Assembly: GCF_018476525.1 (NCBI RefSeq)
Contig: NZ_JAHCST010000005.1
Coordinates: 62,001 to 126,000, forward strand
DNA: 64,000 bases
Source of the DNA: Acrocarpospora catenulata
Lineage (GTDB): Bacteria > Actinomycetota > Actinomycetes > Streptosporangiales > Streptosporangiaceae
Reading direction: 5' to 3'
In this document: positions 57,790-64,000 of the stretch, piece by piece
Layout: every line of letters starts with the position of its first letter
Numbering within the stretch: position 1 is the stretch's first letter
Program-made: the position numbers and the translations under genes
Notes under the pieces: model-generated
The model's database searches: none
Seen by the model: the letters and a program-made list of their open reading frames with translations, nothing else
Told to the model about the DNA's origin: nothing

Positions 57790-57866
57790 GCCCGTTCCAA
57801 TAGTCCTTAAAGACTTGAACGGGCGTTCGCAAGCTCACTAATACAGGTCCCGGCGCCACAGGTCAA
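57790..57866 (-). promoter_or_regulatory. Promoter and leader hairpin of the small membrane protein gene
   Basis: Minus strand: TTGACC (57861-57866), 17 bases, TATTAG (57838-57843). In the leader GCCCGTTC/GAACGGGC (57790-57797 with 57817-57824) with an inner AGTC/GACT stem forms a hairpin that ends one base from the ribosome site. Confidence 0.65.
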
Positions 57867-58363
57867 GTCGATGAGGAAAAGATGTCCAAACAGTGCTCAT
57901 CGGACATTGCTACCCGAACGGTACAAGTCGAGTGACGGACGCTTGACGGCCACCACGGCAGGCGGGGGGACCTCCAGGAGGGCACATCTAGAGCCGTGCA
58001 TCTGCCTTCCCGGGCAGTTTTGGGGTCGGCGGGCAACCGCCGCTCCTAATCAACAGCGAACTCGCCGCAGGCTCAAAAGGCCAGTTGGGTATGGTTTGTT
58101 GGAATATTCGTTCTTTCTGCGAAGTGCCCATGGGGGCTTTCCAGCGAGTTCCCAGACTCGTACATGGTCGGAGGAGGCAGGACCCTCGGGCCCGCGGGCG
58201 GGCATATGTATGTACCCCCCCACCCATCCGCTGACGTGCGCAAACGCGCACCTGCACCTAACGCTGTGAGCGTGGCCACGCAAGAATGAAGTAAGGGCAG
58301 GTCAGAGGGGTTATTTCTTCTCTCTTCACGCCCAGACAAAACTAAGAAAGTCGCTCGACTTTA
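57867..58363. other. Gene-free stretch of the element
   Basis: No open frame here has a ribosome site, a recognisable motif or consistent codon use. G/C content falls relative to the flanks, and a few short repeats occur near 58200-58260 (tatgtatgt; TGCGCAAACGCGCA). It may hold an origin or packaging site, but nothing direct shows this. Confidence 0.4.
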
Positions 58364-58393
58364 TTGACAGGCCAATAAGCCGTGCCCTAACTT
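58364..58393 (+). promoter_or_regulatory. Candidate promoter of the helicase-like gene
   Basis: TTGACA (58364-58369), 18 bases, TAACTT (58388-58393), about 150 bases before the ATG of the helicase-like gene. Confidence 0.5.
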
Positions 58394-58548
58394 CCTGTCT
58401 TGTCCGACTTCGACCGGCGCAAAGCCGCCGCAACGTGATGACGATTCTCACGAACTAATGAAGTCGGCCCAGAACACAGACCAGCCCACAACGCTCCTCT
58501 CTCTCCAAAGACTCACGCTGTGGGCCAGCACAGGAAGGCTACCAAGCC

Positions 58549-60052
58549 ATGCACGACAACCAGCCTGTCATCAGCCCCGAGGCGTTCCACGGCCTGTTCG
58601 GTGAGATCACCAACGCGCTGGACCCCTACACCGAGGGGGCCAAAGTGGGGGTGATGATGTCCCTGATGTCGGCCTACAGCGCCTACATCGGCCACGGGCC
58701 GACCGTGGAGACCGGCAAGGGCTCTTCCCCGCTGGCTCTGTGGAGCGTCCTTGTGGGCGTCTCCGGCAAGGGCCGTAAGGGAACGGCTACCGGCATGGCC
58801 ATGCGCGTGGTCGAAGCGGCCTTCGCCAGCTTCGCCGAAAACAGCGTGGTAGACGGCCTTCCCGCTACCGGGCTGGGGCTCATCACGGAGTTGGCGGACC
58901 GTGCCGAAGGGACCCTTGCCACTCCGGTGCTGTTCGTGGAGGAGGAGGGGGACGCGCTGTTGTCCAATGCGCGTCGTGACGCCAAGGTGGGCGTCTACCT
59001 CCGCAAGGCGTTCGACGCCCAGACCATCGCCCCACAAGACCAAGATAGATGACCTGCGGGTACGCCGTCCCCACCTGGGCCTGATCATGCACGTGCAGCC
59101 CAAGAACTGGGCTGCGGTCTCCGGTGGTAAGGACGCTACCGGGGGGACCTGGAACCGCGTTCTGCCGGTATGGGTCAACCAGTCCAAGACCTTGCCGGTC
59201 TTCGAGTCCTCCGACGCGCACGAGGTCGTCAGGGCGGCAGCGCGGGCATTGCGGCAGGCTGGCGACTACGCCCGCCAGGTGGACACCGTGACCGTGCCCC
59301 GGTACGTGGCCCACGTCTTCGAGTCCAAGCACCGGCCCATCGTGGAAGCGATGATCTCCACCGAAGCCATGAGCCAGTACGCCGAACGGGCGATGGCGTA
59401 CATGATCCGGCTGGCCGCTCTGTTCGCCCTGTCCGAGCACCGCGACGAGGTCAGCGAACGCGACTTTGACGCCGCTCTCGCGCTGGTCACCTACTCGATT
59501 CAGACCATCGCCTACGTCCTGCCCGAAGCCGAAGCCTCCGAGGAAGCGTCGCTGTCGGTCAAGGTCGAGAACTTCATCCGGGAGGCCGGGAACACCGGCC
59601 GCACGGCCACTGAGATCTACCGGGCGTTGAACATCAAGGCCAGCGAGCTACGCGATATCGTCGCCCAGCTCGACACGATCGAGGTCACCAAGAGCCAGAG
59701 TGGCATGGGTCGGCCCAGCATGATCTACCGCTACGTGGACCTGGACGTTACCGACGGGGCGGCCGAAGAGGGAATTAATGAACTCCCGGCCCTGCCCGCC
59801 CCCGCCGTCGAAGAGATCGACGAAACGAGGGAACTCCCCGCCGTGGCCGGTCTGGGTGAGGACTGGGAGGACCTGTGGGAGGCGTACGACGCTGACAAGG
59901 CTCAGGAAGAGGCCCTTCGGGCCAGCATGGCACCCAAGCCCAAGCCGTCCCCGGAGGTCGGCACGTGGGCCAAGGCCCCCGCCCTGGTCTTCCAGGCTCC
60001 TAGCGATGACGAGTGGGACGCCCTTCTCGATGACCTGGACGAGGTGGCTTGA
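58549..60052 (+). pseudogene. DUF3987-like helicase/replication protein interrupted by a frameshift
   Basis: Two overlapping frames together make one protein. Frame 1 (58549-59052) carries YSAYIGHGPTVETGKG, a P-loop-like VGVSGKGRKGTA, VLFVEEEGDALLSNARRD and KVGVYLRKAFDAQTIA. Frame 2 then continues HKTKIDDLRVRRPHLGLIMH to the end at 60052 (TAG GTWNRVLPVW region and a winged-helix-like GRTATEIYRALNIKASELRD). The switch falls at a run of four C (59030-59033): one C fewer restores AHKTKIDDLRV. It may be a decayed gene, a sequencing error, or +1 frameshifting. The family is found as replication helicases in actinomycete elements and phages. Confidence 0.7.
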
Positions 60053-60064
60053 CCCTCCGCGTAG

Positions 60065-60086
60065 GGCCCCGGCTTCGGCCGGGGCC
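60065..60086 (+). terminator. Terminator with UUCG tetraloop
   Basis: GGCCCCGGC (60065-60073), TTCG, GCCGGGGCC (60078-60086), twelve bases after the helicase stop. Confidence 0.8.
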
Positions 60087-60094
60087 TACCCCGT

Positions 60095-60141
60095 GTGTAC
60101 GTCACCCGCCTACGTATGTACGTGAAAGACATGACGTACAC
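60095..60141. repeat. Long inverted repeat with internal TACGTA copies
   Basis: GTGTACGTCA (60095-60104) and TGACGTACAC (60132-60141) enclose TACGTATGTACGTG. Four ACGT cores occur in 47 bases. It sits between two convergent genes, so it is not obviously a promoter; it could be a protein-binding or origin-type site. Confidence 0.6.
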
Positions 60142-60143
60142 GA

Positions 60144-60575
60144 CTACCGGCCTGCCGGACATCGGTAGTTGGGGGCGTGTCTGTCGGGGCAGCCGACGAC
60201 GGCGGTATGGCTGTAGCGCTCCCCCTTCAGCCAGTGACCCCACGCCATGCTTCCGCAGTGCGTCAGCGCTTCGCGGGCGTACTGAAGTCGCTCGTCAGCC
60301 CCACCCAAACGCTGTTCCTGGTCTGGGTAGGCGAAGGACGGCGAGAGTTGCCGCCATTGCTCCCCTAGCCAGCCGAGCACGGTTTCCAGGTCCCCCGACG
60401 CCTTGATGTACGTCGGGGGCTTCAGAAGCCAATCGCACATCCGGTAGGGCGGTAGTGGGGAGTTGCGGAACTCGTCCGGCGGTGTCGGCGGGAGCGGTGG
60501 CCTGCGGGCCCCGTCCGCCCTGTCCAGGGACGAGGCTTGACCGCTCCATTGGTATGCGTGGTAATGCCCCGGCAT
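60144..60575 (-). CDS. Hypothetical protein of the element
   Basis: 143 aa; ATG with GAGGA five bases upstream. Pro-rich N-terminal third, then LETVLGWLGEQWRQLSPSF and EALTHCGSMAWGHWLKGER. I do not recognise the family. The even codon use and ribosome site support a real gene. It is the last gene of the leftward accessory block. Confidence 0.6.
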   Translation of the reverse strand: MPGHYHAYQWSGQASSLDRADGARRPPLPPTPPDEFRNSPLPPYRMCDWLLKPPTYIKASGDLETVLGWLGEQWRQLSPSFAYPDQEQRLGGADERLQYAREALTHCGSMAWGHWLKGERYSHTAVVGCPDRHAPNYRCPAGR

Positions 60576-60635
60576 TCAATCCTCGTTATGAACAGCGGCC
60601 CCCGCGTGAGGACGCGCGGGGGCCTATTTCTGTGT

Positions 60636-60854
60636 TTACAGCGTCCCTACAGCGGCGGCGAAGCCGTCCAGCTCATCCCGCGAGAATCGCAGCGTACCGG
60701 CTGCGGGGTTCTTGCTGTCCCGCAACGCGAACGCGTCCGGCAGGCCCGGAATGGGCGCGATTTCCACGCAGGTTTCTTGGTCTTCTTCCTGCTGGTTTCC
60801 GCCGCAGAGGCGACGGAACGCGGCGCCTGTCAGTTCTACGGCGTAAATGTCCAT
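60636..60854 (-). CDS. DUF397 protein
   Basis: 72 aa from the ATG at 60854, which has GGAGG five bases upstream; a GTG two codons earlier is possible. The C-terminal pattern FALRDSKNPAAGTLRFSRDE and the N-terminal VELTGAAFRRLC are those of DUF397. These small proteins usually lie beside XRE/DUF5753 regulators in actinomycetes; one is present at 62,268-63,107. They probably act as a pair, with the small protein modulating the regulator. Confidence 0.85.
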   Translation of the reverse strand: MDIYAVELTGAAFRRLCGGNQQEEDQETCVEIAPIPGLPDAFALRDSKNPAAGTLRFSRDELDGFAAAVGTL

Positions 60855-61011
60855 TTGCACCTCCCTTCATTTCGTATGCGAATTTGGTTCCCTGGAGGGT
60901 CATTGGGGCGGAAAGCCGACCTTCCGCCTGGTGGCAAGTACAGTCACAGCCTGGGCACTTATTGTGATCTTCAATGCCTTCGCTTTTGCAGTTGTCGCTG
61001 TAGTTCGCCAT
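60673..61011 (-). CDS. Possible Cys-rich small protein overlapping the DUF397 gene
   Basis: Start ATG four bases after the stop of the upstream Cys-rich gene (TGA-GGAA-ATG). The first 55 residues have a plausible composition (MANYSDNCKSEGIEDHNKCP, then CDCTC-H), with a C-x2-C-x-C-x-C-H cluster. The remainder reads in another frame across DUF397 and becomes Arg/Pro-rich, as a shadow frame would. Real translation may end earlier or not occur. Reported because the start is coupled to a well-supported neighbour. Confidence 0.35.
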   Translation of the reverse strand: MANYSDNCKSEGIEDHNKCPGCDCTCHQAEGRLSAPMTLQGTKFAYEMKGGANGHLRRRTDRRRVPSPLRRKPAGRRPRNLRGNRAHSGPAGRVRVAGQQEPRSRYAAILAG

Positions 61012-61015
61012 TTCC

Positions 61016-61162
61016 TCATTGCCCGTGTTTGCATTCGCATTTCACGTCGTCTTCCAAGAACGCTGTGCCGGTGCACTTGTTACATGCACCCCCCATGCAC
61101 ATTCCGCAGCGGCGGACAGGCAGCGGCGGGGGTGGCTCCGGCTCCGAACCGTTCTGACTCAT
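61016..61162 (-). CDS. Cys-rich micro-protein (zinc-ribbon-like), 48 aa
   Basis: ATG at 61162 has an excellent ribosome site, GGGAGGTGA, seven bases upstream. The protein opens MSQNGSEPEPPPPLPVRR and carries CGMC, CNKC and CECKH, i.e. three paired cysteine sets within 30 residues, suggesting one or two zinc sites. Its size makes it easy to miss. It heads a short leftward set with the Cys-rich frame and DUF397. Function unknown; a small regulatory or toxin-antitoxin-type protein is possible. Confidence 0.7.
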   Translation of the reverse strand: MSQNGSEPEPPPPLPVRRCGMCMGGACNKCTGTAFLEDDVKCECKHGQ

Positions 61163-61327
61163 TGATTCACCTCCCTCCCCCCGAGGCTGGCGGGCGGCGG
61201 GGCGGGAACCTCCCCCTCAGGAGTCCATCCGCCCCGCCGCGCCTTTCCCCTCCGGCAGGCCCACATCCCGCGCCATACGGGGGCATTAACGCGGGCGGCT
61301 CGTCGGCCGCCGGAGGAGCTGCATCCC

Positions 61328-61651
61328 CTACCCGTCCGGCGTCGCCCCGGGATTGGTAGGGCTGTCCTGGTGGCCGCAGATCATTCCCGCCGCATCCGTG
61401 GCGTTCCGGACCGGCAGTAGGCGCGGTGACTCTGTCTTGAACAGCGACACCATGAACGTTCGCGCCCGGGGGGCGATGGTGACCCTTGCTCGCTCCGCGC
61501 CCCCCGTGTCGAACACCATCAGGTTCGGGAGTGCTGCCCCGGCCCCGTCCGGCCCGGGGAAGTAGGCCGTAGTCATGCCGCGCTGGACCACCAACGTTTC
61601 CAGCTCTCTCAGGGCGTGTTCGTCGCTGCCGATCGCAGCCACCCCGCTCAT
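61328..61651 (-). CDS. Hypothetical protein co-translated with the anti-sigma-like ATPase
   Basis: 107 aa; ATG at 61651 shares bases with the stop of the ATPase gene (TGATG). Sequence around LRELETLVVQRGMTTAYFPG and ARTFMVSLFKTESPRLL has no motif I recognise. The size and pairing with an ATP-binding protein resemble accessory genes seen beside XRE/DUF397 loci. Confidence 0.6.
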   Translation of the reverse strand: MSGVAAIGSDEHALRELETLVVQRGMTTAYFPGPDGAGAALPNLMVFDTGGAERARVTIAPRARTFMVSLFKTESPRLLPVRNATDAAGMICGHQDSPTNPGATPDG

Positions 61652-62076
61652 CAGCCCGCCCTGCCTTCAGCGTTCGCGGTCAGGTCCATGACGAACCACA
61701 CCACGCGACCCGCCTCGTCGTCGGCGTAGCTCCAGGCGCGAGCCATGGCCGCGACCAGAACAAGGCCGCGCCCGCCCTCCCCGAACGGGTCGGGGCTGAC
61801 ACACGGCCACTTGTCTTCTTCTGAGCCCTCGTCGATCACATCGACGTGGATGAAGCCGGGACCTTCGGCCACCGCGACGGTTATTTGTCCGCCGTTCCCG
61901 GACCTTGAGTGCCTAATCGAGTTGGTGACCAACTCCGAGGTAAGTAGGGCGATGTCATCGAGTCGGGGGAAGCCGTCGCCGAGGAGCCTGCGAACGAAGT
62001 GACGTGCTTCATGAACGCTTTCAGGCTTACCTACCAGGTCGAGAGTCCCTAAGACGCTGCCTGTCGTTGTGGCCAT
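61651..62076 (-). CDS. ATP-binding anti-sigma-factor-like protein (HATPase_c, RsbW/SpoIIAB type)
   Basis: 141 aa from the ATG at 62076 (AGGTG upstream). The GHKL fold motifs are compact: LLTSELVTNSIRHS (N box), VDVIDEGSEEDKW (G1) and GEGGRGLVLVAAM (G2). Proteins like this bind ATP and control sigma factors or partner regulators. It lies in the same accessory block as XRE/DUF5753, DUF397 and DUF6879 genes, a common actinobacterial grouping. Confidence 0.88.
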   Translation of the reverse strand: MATTTGSVLGTLDLVGKPESVHEARHFVRRLLGDGFPRLDDIALLTSELVTNSIRHSRSGNGGQITVAVAEGPGFIHVDVIDEGSEEDKWPCVSPDPFGEGGRGLVLVAAMARAWSYADDEAGRVVWFVMDLTANAEGRAG

Positions 62077-62203
62077 CACCGCACCTATCAGCCGGGTTCA
62101 CCTGTTCACCGGCCCCGGTGGATTGCACGGCGGCCGGTGGCGTTCGGCGGGCTGTGCGGGGCCTTGCTCCGACGGTAGGTGGCCCTGTCATGGCCCATCA
62201 ACA

Positions 62204-62222
62204 AGATTGCTCCAGATTGCTA
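62204..62222. promoter_or_regulatory. Tandem GATTGCT motifs upstream of the ATPase gene
   Basis: AGATTGCT at 62204-62211 and 62214-62221, ten bases apart; the second extends to GATTGCTA. The same octamer GATTGCTA recurs at 63849-63856 upstream of the other leftward group. Candidate operator of the XRE regulator encoded between them. Confidence 0.4.
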
Positions 62223-62267
62223 GAAAATGTCGTGGCGTCCCATCCCCTGGCATCCCGAAGCAACTAG

Positions 62268-63107
62268 CTAACCTTCTGCGCTCAGGTCAGCAATCGCCTT
62301 TGTGATAATACGGCGCGCACTCTGTCCATAGAGTGCGATTTCCGCGAGAGCATCAAATACCTTCACATAAAGTTCGATCTCGCTAGGCTGCATAAGAGTC
62401 AGTTCCGCAGCAAGCGTCTCCACGAGTACCGTGTGATCTTCCAGGATGTGGAACCCATGCAGAGGGGTTACCGGATACGACGCTCGCAGAGGGATGATGC
62501 CGAGCTTCAATCTAGGCAGAGAAGTGGCAACAGATAGTCGATCTAGCTGCTCAATAAGTATTTCTTTGGGTGCAGTACCATACCGAAGCGCGGCTTCGGT
62601 CATCACGATATGGGTATCGGCCACGTATAGGACATCTTGCCGTCGCAGGCGCGCTCTTATGCCTTCTTCAATATCATCCGGGGCGCCCCATGTTTTAACC
62701 GATTGCTTAAATCGCTCCCTTATGTAAGGAGGGATTTGGAGAAGGCCGGGTATTACGGAACACTGAAACGCGCGAATCCGGGTGACCTGTGATTCGAGTT
62801 GTCGAATCTCTTCCTGTCGATTCTTTACACCAGCATGCAGACGGCGTTTCCACTCCATGTACTTCGATTCCAGGGACCGGAGTTCGGCGATCAGGTCCCG
62901 CTCTTTATCCGAAGCATCCGCTAGCTTGACCCAAAGGCGGATGTCAGAGTCGGTGGGCGTCTGCTTTCCAAGCTCTATCTTGCTGACCTTGGATGCCTGC
63001 CACCCTGCCTGTTTGGCGAGTTCCTTGCCGCTCAAGCCCGCGTCTAACCGGATCTCCCTGAGCTTCAGGCCCAGTGTTTCTCTCGCTTGCCGTATGTTGC
63101 TAGACAC
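62268..63107 (-). CDS. XRE-family regulator with DUF5753 domain
   Basis: 279 aa from the GTG at 63107, giving the usual start VSSNIRQARETLG; a longer frame exists upstream but is unlikely. N-terminal XRE helix-turn-helix (LREIRLDAGLSGKELAKQAG, then KVSKIELGKQTP), and a C-terminal DUF5753 region from about 95 (IRAFQCSVIPGLLQIPPYIR, DVLYVADTHIVMTEAALRYG). Its start overlaps the end of the DUF6879 gene. Such regulators pair with DUF397 proteins. Lower GC than the biosynthetic cluster supports transfer with the element. Confidence 0.9.
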   Translation of the reverse strand: MSSNIRQARETLGLKLREIRLDAGLSGKELAKQAGWQASKVSKIELGKQTPTDSDIRLWVKLADASDKERDLIAELRSLESKYMEWKRRLHAGVKNRQEEIRQLESQVTRIRAFQCSVIPGLLQIPPYIRERFKQSVKTWGAPDDIEEGIRARLRRQDVLYVADTHIVMTEAALRYGTAPKEILIEQLDRLSVATSLPRLKLGIIPLRASYPVTPLHGFHILEDHTVLVETLAAELTLMQPSEIELYVKVFDALAEIALYGQSARRIITKAIADLSAEG

Positions 63108-63627
63108 GTGCGGCAAATTCGTCACGAGAAGTCGATAGGGTCCAAGCGAGATCGAACCAGCGGCAATGCTCAGTGACCAAGGCAGAATCATCGATCAGTT
63201 CGGCACCGAGAAGCGACCCGTCTTCAGCATCGAAATGAAGGACTGCCGAAAGCGTACGATCAAAGCACCAGACATCGAACTGCGGGATTCCTGCCTTAAT
63301 CGCAGCTTCGCGGTCTAGATAGCGTATGTCTTCCCCGGCTCGGTTATTGGCTTGGGCTCCATAGAGCCCGAAACGAGCATAATCTGACAGCGGAAGGGAG
63401 ACTATGCGAACTCGCTGGAAGCGCCGCCCCTCCGCTGTCGCTGCGCGGATCGCTTGGAGCCATGGCCGTCTTGCCCATTCCGGATCGGGATTCCCATCGA
63501 GGAAACGCCGTAGCGGCTCCCGCTCGACTGGAGAGTTATACCAGTCGCGCATTTCAAGCCGTTGGGCAGTTGATCGGAACGAAGTGAACAGCTCTTGAAA
63601 GCGTTCACCTCTGACCAGCTCCGGCAC
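63100..63627 (-). CDS. DUF6879-family protein
   Basis: 175 aa from a GTG with AAGGAG eight bases upstream. The pattern FQELFTSFRSTAQRLEMRDW, an R-V-R-I-V-S-LPLSDYARFGLYG middle and WCFDRTLSAVLHFDAEDG are those of the actinobacterial DUF6879 group, often found next to XRE/DUF5753 regulators. It ends inside the start of the XRE gene, so they are co-translated. The biochemical role is unknown. Confidence 0.8.
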   Translation of the reverse strand: MPELVRGERFQELFTSFRSTAQRLEMRDWYNSPVEREPLRRFLDGNPDPEWARRPWLQAIRAATAEGRRFQRVRIVSLPLSDYARFGLYGAQANNRAGEDIRYLDREAAIKAGIPQFDVWCFDRTLSAVLHFDAEDGSLLGAELIDDSALVTEHCRWFDLAWTLSTSRDEFAARV

Positions 63628-63632
63628 GCGCG

Positions 63633-63830
63633 TTACTCCTTCGGGATGAACTTGAGCATCTCACGGGGAATCTCAATGATCGCTTCTGTCGGTCCGAGAT
63701 TGACGGCGTCTGCGAGCGTCTCAGGGTCAAGGATGATCGTCCCTTGGATTGCAACCGTACCGCGAGAGGTCTCGTACGCGGCGGGACAGTCGCCGTTCTC
63801 TGACGAGGTACCTAGGAATCGTAGGCGCAT
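63633..63830 (-). CDS. Small protein of the XRE/DUF6879 operon
   Basis: 65 aa; ATG with AAGGA seven bases upstream. It begins MRLRFLGTSSENGDCPAAYE and ends EIPREMLKFIPKE, a pattern shared by small proteins that come first in XRE-DUF6879 operons. It is five bases before the DUF6879 GTG. Function unknown. Confidence 0.7.
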   Translation of the reverse strand: MRLRFLGTSSENGDCPAAYETSRGTVAIQGTIILDPETLADAVNLGPTEAIIEIPREMLKFIPKE

Positions 63831-63848
63831 TGCGTGATCCTTCCGGGT

Positions 63849-63870
63849 GATTGCTAAGGATAGCTAGCAA
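63849..63870. promoter_or_regulatory. Inverted repeat upstream of the XRE operon
   Basis: GATTGCTA (63849-63856) followed by TAGCAA (63865-63870): TTGCTA and its complement 8 bases apart, 20-40 bases before the first ATG of the leftward operon. Likely autoregulatory operator. Confidence 0.45.
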
Positions 63871-64000
63871 CATCGACGGTGGGAGACCAAGACGAGGATG
63901 TCAACCCTTCCCGGACATGAGGAAGCCCCTGGACGCTGGGGCCGAAGCAGATGCGGGCGCGGGCGTTGGACTCCTTGCGTCGTCGCCAGCCATCGCGACG
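63871..64000. other. Right edge of the window; no gene assigned
   Basis: No start-to-stop frame of useful length. A minus-strand reading from the edge (RRKESNARARICFG and so on) could be the C-terminus of a gene lying to the right, but this cannot be confirmed. No attachment-site repeat of the left junction was found. Confidence 0.3.

Noticed and set aside
52441-64000. tRNA gene as attachment site
   Set aside because: No cloverleaf or T-arm consensus was found at the left junction or elsewhere in the element.
52441-64000. Conjugative AICE
   Set aside because: No FtsK/TraB-type transfer gene or typical RepSA/RepAM initiator is visible; scaffold and capsid genes point to a phage-related element.

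Overview
The window is high-GC actinomycete DNA: strong G/C bias at third codon positions, GTG starts, ATGA/GTGA/TGATG gene overlaps, and TTA codons confined to a few genes (the bldA pattern). A secreted GH64/GH81 pair and an integrated element with DUF397, XRE/DUF5753 and DUF6879-type genes fit a filamentous actinomycete. The genus cannot be fixed from this sequence alone.

Bases 1-46,821 read as one non-ribosomal peptide biosynthetic locus. A leftward operon runs from MbtH (21,090) through two NRPS genes (five modules: A-nMT-T, C-A-T, C-A-T // C-A-T, C-A-T-TE) into tailoring or precursor genes: a PhzF-like protein lacking the catalytic Glu, a DRE-TIM aldolase/lyase, a heme-oxygenase-fold (HDO) oxygenase-like protein, a branched-chain-type aminotransferase, an ATP-grasp ligase and an enolase-superfamily enzyme cut by the window edge. 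A rightward operon of fifteen tightly coupled genes (21,318-36,101) opens with the complete 4-hydroxyphenylglycine set (HmaS, Hmo, HpgT). It continues with a 2-oxoglutarate oxygenase-like protein, a NeuB-like synthase, an SDR, a transketolase, an RraA/HMG-aldolase-like protein, an RmlD-like reductase, a HAD phosphatase, a class III aminotransferase, an MqnA-like protein, a Dabb-domain protein, an adenylate-forming ligase and a second BCAT. A leftward trio follows: PhzF, ornithine-cyclodeaminase-like and BacA/prephenate-decarboxylase-like. Next come a degenerate aldo-keto reductase, a UbiA / histidine kinase / response regulator operon, and a 2-isopropylmalate-synthase-like gene followed by a large LuxR (LAL) regulator. 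TTA codons occur in the LAL, UbiA and 2OG-oxygenase genes. The likely product is an N-methylated peptide of about five residues with at least one Hpg. Two adenylation domains have codes I cannot match, and the sugar-acid-like operon is a candidate source of an unusual building block.

Bases 46,834-52,440 hold two divergent secreted beta-1,3-glucanase genes (GH64-CBM13 and GH81 with C-terminal carbohydrate-binding modules). Each has a -35/-10 promoter followed immediately by the same palindrome, GAGAGCGCTCTC, consistent with a shared LacI-family repressor.

From about 52,450 to the right edge lies an integrated mobile element: tyrosine integrase with its terminator, an HTH regulator, an excisionase-like protein, small proteins, a leader with stacked hairpins, a phage scaffolding-like protein and a P22/HK97-type major capsid protein, a small membrane protein, a frameshifted DUF3987-like helicase gene, and an accessory block (DUF397, Cys-rich micro-proteins, an anti-sigma-like ATPase, XRE/DUF5753, DUF6879). 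No terminase, portal, tail or FtsK/TraB gene is visible, so it resembles a capsid-carrying satellite or integrative element rather than a full prophage. Its right end is probably outside the window.
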